A stretch of 21,059 nucleotides of DNA, taken from contig CAIVXW010000355.1 in the NCBI GenBank assembly GCA_903910005.1, forward strand, positions 1 through 21,059, read 5' to 3'. The DNA is from an uncultured Methylococcaceae bacterium. GTDB taxonomy: Bacteria; Pseudomonadota; Gammaproteobacteria; Methylococcales; Methylococcaceae. A program made the position numbers and the translations under genes. Shown in pieces: positions 15,463-21,059 of the stretch (position 1 is its first letter; every line of letters starts with the position of its first letter). A model generated the notes under the pieces. The model had not been told where the DNA came from, ran no database searches, and saw only the letters and a program-made list of their open reading frames with translations.

Positions 15463-16170
15463 ATGGCAAACCACTGGCTGAGCGTGATTGAACACTGGCT
15501 GTACCCGCCCACCTGCCTGTTGTGCGGGGATGCGGGTGAGGGCGGGCTGGATTTGTGCGGTGGTTGTCTTGAGTCGCTGCCGCGCATTCAGGAAGCCTGC
15601 GCCCGCTGCGCCCTGCCGCTGGCGCATCCCGGTTTCAATCGGCTGTGCGGTGAGTGTCAGCAAACCCCACCCGCTTACGACGCAGCCCTTGCCCTGTTCC
15701 ATTATCAGCAACCGGTGCGTCACCTGATTCAGGCTCTCAAGTTTGGCGGGCGGTTGGATTGTGCCCGGACCCTGGGGCGTCTGTTGGCCGAGCATCTGGC
15801 CGAACACCCGCACCGACCGGATGCCCTGGTGCCGGTGCCGCTGCACCCGCGCCGTTACCGGGAGCGGGGTTTCAATCAATCGGCTGAGATCGCGCTTGAA
15901 CTGTCCCGGCGTCTGGCCATTCCGCTACACGCATCGTTGTGTACCCGAATTCGTCACACACCCGCCCAGGCCGGTCTTTCGGCCCGGCAACGCCGGGTTA
16001 ATGTGCGGCGGGCATTTCAGGTGGCCGATACCGGCCTGCCCCGGCATGTGGCCATTGTTGATGATGTGGTGACTACGGGTACCACCGTCAATGAACTGGC
16101 CCGGACACTGCGTGCAGCCGGTGTGGCCTGTATTCAGGTGTGGGCGGTGGCGCGGGTCTCTGATCACTGA
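15463..16170 (+). CDS. comF: ComF family amidophosphoribosyltransferase-like protein
   Basis: A 235-residue ComF/GntX family protein, linked to DNA uptake during competence. The N-terminal zinc-binding part has Cys pairs C18/C21, C32/C35, C46/C49 and C62/C65. The C-terminal phosphoribosyltransferase-like domain has VPLHPRRYRERGFNQ and the PRPP-binding loop IVDDVVTTGTT (198-208). The length and N-terminus are normal for the family. The ATG is preceded immediately by CTGACCC-type heptamers and has no recognisable Shine-Dalgarno site, so its translation signal may have been altered by the repeat. It lies 157 bases after uvrD, in the same direction, and is flanked on both sides by inverted mosaic repeats. 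Confidence 0.93.
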   Translation: MANHWLSVIEHWLYPPTCLLCGDAGEGGLDLCGGCLESLPRIQEACARCALPLAHPGFNRLCGECQQTPPAYDAALALFHYQQPVRHLIQALKFGGRLDCARTLGRLLAEHLAEHPHRPDALVPVPLHPRRYRERGFNQSAEIALELSRRLAIPLHASLCTRIRHTPAQAGLSARQRRVNVRRAFQVADTGLPRHVAIVDDVVTTGTTVNELARTLRAAGVACIQVWAVARVSDH

Positions 16171-16310
16171 GGCAGTAGGCGGTGGGCAGTGGGCAGTGGG
16201 CAGCCATTCACTATTCACTGGCAGCCAGGATGGCCGCCTCACGACAGGATGGCCACACCACTCGCCATTCACCATTCGCCATTCGCCCGCCATTCCGCAT
16301 CCCTCACCCG
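16171..16310. repeat. Mosaic repeat downstream of comF (right, inverted copy)
   Basis: The repeat begins directly after the comF TGA. It holds GGGCAGT heptamers (about 16182-16202), ATTCACT doublets (about 16206-16218), the inverted palindrome-containing segment 16225-16254 (29 of 30 bases identical to the reverse complement of 15315-15344), then CCATTCA, CCATTCG and CCATTCG-type heptamers (about 16265-16285). It is the same family as the left copy but the shared core faces the other way, so comF lies inside an imperfect inverted repeat. Confidence 0.85.
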
Positions 16311-16313
16311 GAA

Positions 16314-16341
16314 TTGGCATAATAAAAATAACCGCTATACT
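16314..16341 (+). promoter_or_regulatory. Sigma-70-like promoter facing the tldE 3' end
   Basis: TTGGCA (16314-16319) and TATACT (16336-16341) are separated by 16 bases that are AT-rich, a good sigma-70 pattern in an otherwise GC-rich window. Transcription would start near 16348 on the plus strand and run through two hairpins into the antisense of tldE. No plus-strand gene follows, so it would drive a small or antisense RNA, or it is part of a repeat. Sequence pattern only. Confidence 0.4.
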
Positions 16342-16355
16342 CCAACGACCACCCC

Positions 16356-16384
16356 GCCCTTCGGGCACCCCTCCAGGGGAGGGG
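16356..16384. repeat. Twin hairpin element
   Basis: Two short perfect hairpins stand side by side: GCCC-TTC-GGGC (16356-16366) and CCCCTCC-AGG-GGAGGGG (16368-16384). They lie just downstream of the promoter-like site and upstream of the tldE stop. Similar C-rich hairpin units are dispersed in many bacterial genomes (from memory), so this may be a repetitive extragenic element. Confidence 0.5.
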
Positions 16385-16402
16385 AATGACGGAGGGGAAT
16401 TA

Positions 16403-16427
16403 AATGGCGGTGTTTACCCCCGCCATT
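16403..16427 (-). terminator. Hairpin terminator of the tldD-tldE operon
   Basis: Eight-base arms AATGGCGG (16403-16410) and CCGCCATT (16420-16427) enclose a nine-base loop. The upstream arm on the minus strand begins inside the tldE TAA. The following bases read TTAATT then C-rich, so only a weak T-tract is present. Placement directly at the end of the operon supports a terminator. Confidence 0.5.
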
Positions 16428-17784
16428 ACAGGGTAAACCGGAACGCGCTGATCAGGGCACCGGGAATCTGGCTGCCGCCGACGCTACGCTGGCCGTAGGT
16501 GTCGGTGGCCAGGCAGCACTCGGTCTGCCGGGTCAGGGCTTCCAGGGCCGAGCCAAACAGGCGGTACAGGCTTTCGTCGAAGCGGGCATCCGCAATCGGA
16601 GCCACCGCCTCGCCATTCTCCACCCGAAAACAGGCGTAACGGGTCATGCCGGTAATCCGGGCCTCCTGTACATCACTCCAGTTGAGGTAATGCAGATTGC
16701 TGAGATAAAGCCCCGTTCCCAATGCCTGTAGCGCGGCGGATTGTTCCAGATCGCCCGGCAGCAATTCCGGCGAACGCAAACCCTCTCCGCCGGGCTCGGC
16801 GGCATTGCCGTTCACGGCGTATTCGCAGGCGGAGCGTGAACTGATCAGCAGGCTTCCCGGTTCTCCCTGCGCCACTACGGTCAGGCTTTCCGGCGGTAAT
16901 TCGCCCAGACTGTTGAAGCGGGGACAGAAACCCGGTGCGAAATTTTCCCGCAGGGTGAAGCGGGGCGACAACCGTGCCCGGCCTTCAAACAGTTTGCCCA
17001 GAGCCGAACGACCTTCGCGAAAGGCCTGGTAACTGCACCCACCCCAGGAGACCATGCCGATCAGGTCATCCACCGCTGCCGGTGCCAGATAAACCCGATA
17101 CTCACCCGGCTGGACGGTGTAGTTGGGACGTTGCAGTTGCCGCAGGGCTTGCAGATTGTCCCTCCACCGGGCGGCATAACGTTCCCTGTCCCAGGCAGAA
17201 CCGGCGTAAAAGCCCTTGACGGCCTTGTTCTGTCCATCCGGATTGACGGTGTAAAGGGAATAGTCGATGAACAGGTTTTCTGCCGAGAACCAGTGGGCCT
17301 GACCCAGTGAATTGCGGTTGGCCCGTACCAGGGTGCCCTGGGCCAGCAGGCCGGTAAAATCGTAGTCGTGTCCCTGTTCCGCCAGTTCGCCAATCAGTCC
17401 GGTCACCTCGGGCAATGCCCCGGAATGATGGACGTGGCTTTGACCGTGGTTTTGCAGCGGCACCAGCCAGGGATCCGGCGGCAAGGCCTGACTTTCCTGC
17501 CGTAGCCGCTCAAGACAATCCCGCACGAGGGGTTTGTCCCGCTCAAGCTGTCCACTCAGGGTAAGCCGCTGGCTACAGCGACGCTGATTGGCCTGGTAAT
17601 CCAGCCTGAGTCCAATCTGGCGAACCGCCGTGGCCTGACGCACCCGACCGCCATTGAAGCGGATGTAGTCCTGATCTTCGCCATCCAGCCGCAGCGTCAA
17701 GCCTTCGTCCTGACGTAACCAGGGCCAGGTGGTGCAGGCCACCCCGTCAAACCAGTGTTCCAGGGTCGTGATCCAGGAATTCAT
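16426..17784 (-). CDS. TldE/PmbA-like partner of TldD protease
   Basis: A 452-residue TldD/PmbA family protein (E. coli PmbA is about 450). It has no HExxxH, as expected for TldE, the subunit that completes the TldD-TldE heterodimer that cleaves unfolded or modified peptides. Family cues include GEYRVYLAPAAVDDLIGM in the middle and GMTRYACFRVENGE, then a C-terminal segment ending GSQIPGALISAFRF, parallel to the PmbA end. Sequence elsewhere is quite unlike E. coli PmbA as I recall it, so this is a divergent paralogue rather than the housekeeping copy. The ATG overlaps the tldD TGA (ATGA), with GGAGGT (17790-17795) five bases upstream, so the two subunits are translationally coupled. Confidence 0.85.
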   Translation of the reverse strand: MNSWITTLEHWFDGVACTTWPWLRQDEGLTLRLDGEDQDYIRFNGGRVRQATAVRQIGLRLDYQANQRRCSQRLTLSGQLERDKPLVRDCLERLRQESQALPPDPWLVPLQNHGQSHVHHSGALPEVTGLIGELAEQGHDYDFTGLLAQGTLVRANRNSLGQAHWFSAENLFIDYSLYTVNPDGQNKAVKGFYAGSAWDRERYAARWRDNLQALRQLQRPNYTVQPGEYRVYLAPAAVDDLIGMVSWGGCSYQAFREGRSALGKLFEGRARLSPRFTLRENFAPGFCPRFNSLGELPPESLTVVAQGEPGSLLISSRSACEYAVNGNAAEPGGEGLRSPELLPGDLEQSAALQALGTGLYLSNLHYLNWSDVQEARITGMTRYACFRVENGEAVAPIADARFDESLYRLFGSALEALTRQTECCLATDTYGQRSVGGSQIPGALISAFRFTL

Positions 17785-19253
17785 GCGTGACCTCCAAAAA
17801 CGGCAACCTGACTGAACAGGCAGGGGGGAGCGGCGTGACCAACCCGGATCATCTGGTTGGGTTCGCCCTTGCCGCAGTAGGGCGTTCCGAACACCTGCCG
17901 TTCGTCCGCGTTACCTACCGCCTTGAGACTGTGCCAGAACGGCACGGTAATTCCCCGATAATTGGGGTTTTTGACGACCCGGGTGAGTCGCCCGTCCTCA
18001 ATCAGGCGGGCATATTCACAGCCAAACTGAAACTTGTTGCGGTAGTCGTCAATCGACCAGGAGCGGTTGGATTGCAGGTAGATACCGCGTTCCGTGGCCG
18101 CAATCATGGTCTCAAGCGAGGACGATCCCGGCTCCAGATTGATGTTGGCCATGCGGTCTATCGGGGCGCGGTTCCAGCCGGATGCGCGGAAATTGGCGAC
18201 ACCCGCCACCCCCAGACGGTGCTGGCTTTCCAGACTGCCCAGGCCGCGCACCAGCAAACCGTCCCGGATCAGGTATTCACGCCGGGCACTCTGGCCGCAG
18301 TCATCAAAACCGTAGGCGGCAAACTGGTGACTGAGACCAGGATCAAACGTCACGTTCATCAGGGCAGAGCCGTACTGAAGCCTGCCGAAATCGCCCGGTT
18401 GCACGAAACTCCAGCCGGCGTAGTTACGTTCATCGCCGAGAATACGATCCAGCTCCAGCGGATGACCGATGGACTCATGAATCTGCAACAACATCTGATC
18501 CGGAGCCAGAATCAGGTCAAGTGTGGTATCGGGGCAGTTGTCAGCGGCCAAAAGGGCCATGACTTCGGCACCGGCCTGTTCACAGTCGGCATACAGACTC
18601 TCCCAGTCAATTTGATCCAGCCCGCCCTGAACACAACGGGCCACCGGGCCATTGAGGGAACGCTGCTGAATGTCACCCTGAGCCCGGGCGGTGACACCGC
18701 AATGGTGAGAAATCAGGCTGAACTGCTGATAAAGGTCGGCCCCGCTGCTGGACACGTAGTGTTGCCGCGTTTCGGTCAGGGTGGCTTCGGCCACACTGTT
18801 GATGACGGCATCCGTCACTGTCAGCCGACGACAGGCTTCCAGCAGATGATCGGTAAAACCGGCCAGTGTCATTTGGTCAAAGGGTTGTCCGACCGGACTG
18901 GCGTACTGGCCCCGGGTAGTCGGGCGAACCTGCTCGGGCAGGGCGCAAACCGGGAAGCGTGCAGTCACCCCGGCCAGCGCGACAGCCCGTTTGAGGGCAT
19001 GCAGCAGGCCCGCCTCCGACAGGTCACAGGTCGCGGCATAGCCGATCTGCCCGTCAATACGGGTCTCGATCATCACACCCTCATCATGACTGGTGCGGTT
19101 GCTGTCCGGTTTACCGTTACGGACACTGCGGTGGTAGCTGCTTTCGCGCACATGGCGTAAAGCCACCCAGTCCGCCTCCAGACGGAGACGGGACAGGGCG
19201 CGGTGAATGTCAAAATCCGGCCAGGCCGGTTTGGGAGTCAGTGGCGGCGACAT
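17781..19253 (-). CDS. TldD-like zinc metalloprotease
   Basis: A 490-residue TldD family protein. The active site HESIGHPLELD carries the HExxxH zinc motif (H259, E260, H264), and the C-terminal part has VVKNPNYRGITVPFW and CGKGEPNQMIRVGHAAPPCLF, where TldD proteins hold further conserved residues. TldD with TldE forms a heterodimeric peptidase, known from processing of microcin B17 and degradation of the antitoxin CcdA. I chose ATG at 19253 (MSPPLTPKPAWPDF) because the longer frame to 19340 would lie within the upstream gene; a GAGG lies about 11 bases ahead. It starts 13 bases after the SBP56-like gene and overlaps tldE by four, so all three form an operon. Natural substrate unknown. Confidence 0.9.
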   Translation of the reverse strand: MSPPLTPKPAWPDFDIHRALSRLRLEADWVALRHVRESSYHRSVRNGKPDSNRTSHDEGVMIETRIDGQIGYAATCDLSEAGLLHALKRAVALAGVTARFPVCALPEQVRPTTRGQYASPVGQPFDQMTLAGFTDHLLEACRRLTVTDAVINSVAEATLTETRQHYVSSSGADLYQQFSLISHHCGVTARAQGDIQQRSLNGPVARCVQGGLDQIDWESLYADCEQAGAEVMALLAADNCPDTTLDLILAPDQMLLQIHESIGHPLELDRILGDERNYAGWSFVQPGDFGRLQYGSALMNVTFDPGLSHQFAAYGFDDCGQSARREYLIRDGLLVRGLGSLESQHRLGVAGVANFRASGWNRAPIDRMANINLEPGSSSLETMIAATERGIYLQSNRSWSIDDYRNKFQFGCEYARLIEDGRLTRVVKNPNYRGITVPFWHSLKAVGNADERQVFGTPYCGKGEPNQMIRVGHAAPPCLFSQVAVFGGHA

Positions 19254-19266
19254 GGCAGGAATGGCC

Positions 19267-20574
19267 TCATTGACCGTAAAGCGCGTAGGCACCGAAACGC
19301 ATCTGGTGGGCGCGGCCCAGTTTTTCCCGGGTAAAGTCAATCGAGAAGGCCTCCGTCAGGGCCGTGCCATCCCAGCGATACGCCTTGAAGAATTGCTCGT
19401 TGGCGGCTCCCTTCTTGTCCCAGTTGGCCAGCAGGGAAGACGTAAAATACAGGCGTTTGCCATCCCAACTGGAGGAAACCATATTGACCTGTTCGCCAAT
19501 TTTGCGGGCAAAGGTTTCACGTGGATGGAACGGGTCGCTGATGTCAAAGCGTCGGGTCTTGCCGTCCATGAAGGTGTTGACCCACAGGGTCTGGTCATCG
19601 CTGGAAATGGAAATATCGACTGGCAGCGGTACGGCGGATGGATCACCGATGTCGGCCACTGCCTGTGCCTGCCAGGCTCCCTGTTGATCCTGATGAATCA
19701 GCCAGATTTTTGAAGTCAGTGCGGTGGTGGTGAAACAATAATTGTGATCCTCGCCCCAGGCACAACGGATTTCCAGCGGTGCACCGGGTACATCCAGTAC
19801 TTTCTTCGGCTGGCGACTGGCCAGATCCCACTGCACTACGGTATTGCCAAAACGCTTCATGGCCTCCGCATCGGTCAGCATCTTGCCGAAATCCATCATG
19901 TAATTGGACCAGCCGGTAAAGGAGGAGGTCAGCATCAGGTTTTTGCGCGGCACGGCGCGTACATCGTAGTTATACCCGTCAGCATAACGACCGGACTTGA
20001 TGGCCCCTTGCAGATCGGCATCGGTCGGCATCCAGTAGGTCGCAATGTACTCGCCCGCATTGGTATATTCGACCAGAGCGGTGCGTCCGCCATGATCCTT
20101 GTTGTTGGACAGACCGGTAATCAGCATCCGCCCCGGCAAGGCATAAAAACTGTGAGGCCCGACCACGCCGCCACTGCGGGCGGTGAAATCCTCAATGGTG
20201 TGGTGGAGAGTCGGTTTAGCCGGGTTGCTGGCGACATCAAAAATGAAAATTTTGCCGGTATCGAGACCACCGGCCCAGAGAAAGCGGCGATCATCGGTAA
20301 AGTCAGAGTGATGGGCTTCGTTGCGTCCACCGACGGACAGGCTGGCGACCACCTTGCCGTAGTCAGGCGCGGACGGATTAACCGCCACGGTGACCAGTTT
20401 GTCCTGCTCGTCTCCCACCCCTTCCGCTCCGAGGGTCCAGACATACACGAAATCCTCCTGGCCGGTTATCCGGGTCATGTAGGGTGACGCGCAGGTTTCA
20501 TCGGCCTGTAGCGGTAACGCGGCTCCGGCCAGCAGGCAGGCACCCAGCAGTATTTTTGTGGTTTTTTGAATCAT
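19267..20574 (-). CDS. Secreted SBP56/methanethiol oxidase-family protein
   Basis: A 435-residue selenium-binding-protein-56 family beta-propeller. Some members are periplasmic copper methanethiol oxidases, which turn methanethiol into formaldehyde, H2S and H2O2. A signal peptide with hydrophobic core LLGACLLAGAALPL and LQA|DE cleavage (after ~24) points to the periplasm. Family marks are RNEAHHSD (H88/H89), GPHSFY (H141), MISSL-equivalent MLITGLSNNKD, PGAPLEIRCAWG and DISDPFHPRE. The C-terminus reads GRAHQMRFG and stops soon after, without the AHELRYPGGDC end typical of the animal and classical bacterial members, and the CSSC after HHS is missing; thus it is a separate subfamily and methanethiol activity is unproven. 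I chose ATG 20574 because GAGGT lies six bases ahead; ATG 20580 abuts that site. First gene of the operon with tldD-tldE. Confidence 0.85.
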   Translation of the reverse strand: MIQKTTKILLGACLLAGAALPLQADETCASPYMTRITGQEDFVYVWTLGAEGVGDEQDKLVTVAVNPSAPDYGKVVASLSVGGRNEAHHSDFTDDRRFLWAGGLDTGKIFIFDVASNPAKPTLHHTIEDFTARSGGVVGPHSFYALPGRMLITGLSNNKDHGGRTALVEYTNAGEYIATYWMPTDADLQGAIKSGRYADGYNYDVRAVPRKNLMLTSSFTGWSNYMMDFGKMLTDAEAMKRFGNTVVQWDLASRQPKKVLDVPGAPLEIRCAWGEDHNYCFTTTALTSKIWLIHQDQQGAWQAQAVADIGDPSAVPLPVDISISSDDQTLWVNTFMDGKTRRFDISDPFHPRETFARKIGEQVNMVSSSWDGKRLYFTSSLLANWDKKGAANEQFFKAYRWDGTALTEAFSIDFTREKLGRAHQMRFGAYALYGQ

Positions 20575-20580
20575 CAGCAT

Positions 20581-20585
20581 ACCTC
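20581..20585 (-). promoter_or_regulatory. Shine-Dalgarno site fixing the SBP56-like start
   Basis: The minus strand reads GAGGT here, six bases before the ATG at 20574 and directly touching the alternative ATG at 20580. The spacing favours the second ATG as start. Confidence 0.6.
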
Positions 20586-20649
20586 GATAGTCGTCAAAGT
20601 GATGAGCCCTGCACAACAAGTGACCGGCCCTGCAGGACTGCCGTCAAAG

Positions 20650-20680
20650 GGTTCACTCCCCGCCAGTGGGGCAGTGAACC
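20650..20680 (-). terminator. Hairpin between nuclease-like and SBP56-like genes
   Basis: GGTTCACT-CCCC pairs with GGGG-AGTGAACC across a six-base loop, with a single bulged base, giving a 12-pair stem. It lies about 95 bases after the stop of the PD-(D/E)XK gene and 70 bases before the SBP56-like start. A short TTT follows on the minus strand. It may be the terminator of the upstream gene or a 5' leader structure of the operon. Confidence 0.4.
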
Positions 20681-20774
20681 GACAGTTTACCTGACCCGGA
20701 CAAACAACCCTACCGCTTTTTGTCCCCCTCCACGCCGACCCGGGGCTACTGCCCGGGACAGGGTGCCTCATGAC

Positions 20775-21059
20775 TCAGGCCCAGTCAGCCCGTACCAGTC
20801 CGCGCAGGCTGCGGCTGAAGATAAAACCCAGTTCATGCACCTGTTTGCCCGGTTCACCCCGGTACCTGGCGGCATATTGCCGGGCCACGATTTGAGCCAG
20901 GGCCGGGTTGTCGTCGCTGGTTGCACCGTCAATGACCTTGAATTCCATCACGTACACATGATTGCCAAGGATGGCCGTCAGGTCGGCCTGGCCGTGACAA
21001 CTGATGTCTTCGGGAATAATCCGGGCATCCAGTGAGGCGAAAAAGGCGTACATAACGGA
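20775..21059 (-). CDS. PD-(D/E)XK nuclease-like domain protein (C-terminal part)
   Basis: The frame is open through the right edge, so only the last ~95 residues are seen; the ATG at 21053 is probably internal. The order ADL, then VYVMEFK 13 residues on, gives the D...ExK pattern of PD-(D/E)XK nucleases. IVARQYAARY and LGFIFSRSLRGL match the C-terminal domain of DUF1703-type proteins, which usually carry an AAA-ATPase-like domain in front. Those proteins are abundant in genomes of some gut and sulfur bacteria and their role is unknown. Nuclease activity is inferred from the motif only. The gene ends about 200 bases before the SBP56-like gene and is separated from it by a hairpin. Confidence 0.75.
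   Translation of the reverse strand, partial: SVMYAFFASLDARIIPEDISCHGQADLTAILGNHVYVMEFKVIDGATSDDNPALAQIVARQYAARYRGEPGKQVHELGFIFSRSLRGLVRADWA

Noticed and set aside
14871..15879. Minus-strand frames crossing the uvrD-comF gap (with repeated QDGRP/RPGWPPH peptides)
   Set aside because: The peptide repeats are translations of the palindrome/heptamer DNA repeat and the rest is antisense to uvrD and comF.
15306..16310. A CRISPR array in the comF flanks
   Set aside because: The units are 7-base tandem repeats and short palindromes without regular unique spacers of 30-40 bases, and no cas gene is present.
17787..19160. A 457-codon plus-strand frame opposite tldD
   Set aside because: The minus strand has the HExxxH protease with full family motifs and coupling to tldE; the plus-strand reading shows no recognisable domain.
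19744..20487. A 247-codon plus-strand frame opposite the SBP56-like gene
   Set aside because: No domain or start signal; the minus-strand gene has a signal peptide, Shine-Dalgarno site and family motifs.

Overview
The window reads as chromosome of a Gram-negative proteobacterium, most likely a gammaproteobacterium. The evidence is a fused three-function CysG, a UvrD very close in length and motif positions to the E. coli enzyme (K35, D220/E221), a NodT/OprM-type outer-membrane lipoprotein, a ComF, and a TldD/TldE pair. Composition is GC-rich except for the first ~720 bases, which are clearly AT-richer. The intergenic heptamer repeats resemble those seen in some filamentous and sulfur-oxidising bacteria, but this does not fix the genus.

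Layout, left to right. (1) 1-709, minus: a UPF0175 antitoxin overlapping by 4 bp a DUF3368 PIN-like toxin that runs off the left edge. (2) 799-5535, minus: a 1578-residue cysteine-free RTX protein with eight Calx-beta domains between two Ca-binding nonapeptide regions. Upstream of it, same strand, is an outer-membrane efflux lipoprotein (5711-7141). (3) 7247-8704, plus: cysG, which runs tail-to-tail into hypF with a 77-bp coding overlap. (4) 8628-12666, minus: motA-like, motB-like and hypF in close succession, preceded by a small DUF2892 membrane protein (12769-13017). (5) 13131-16170, plus: uvrD and comF, with comF bracketed by inverted copies of a mosaic repeat. (6) 16426-20574, minus: an apparent operon of a secreted SBP56/methanethiol-oxidase-like protein, tldD and tldE. 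(7) 20775 to the right edge, minus: the C-terminal part of a PD-(D/E)XK (DUF1703-type) protein.

The housekeeping genes look ordinary. The parts worth attention are: the linkage of the SBP56-family protein to a divergent TldD/TldE protease pair; the giant Calx-beta/RTX protein next to a lone outer-membrane factor but with no type I secretion ABC or adaptor gene in view; the heptamer and palindrome mosaic repeats that fill three intergenic gaps and run into coding ends; and a plus-strand promoter-like site with hairpins facing the 3' end of tldE. No tRNA, rRNA, CRISPR array, transposase or complete phage gene was seen. No stretch over 300 bases lacks a gene.
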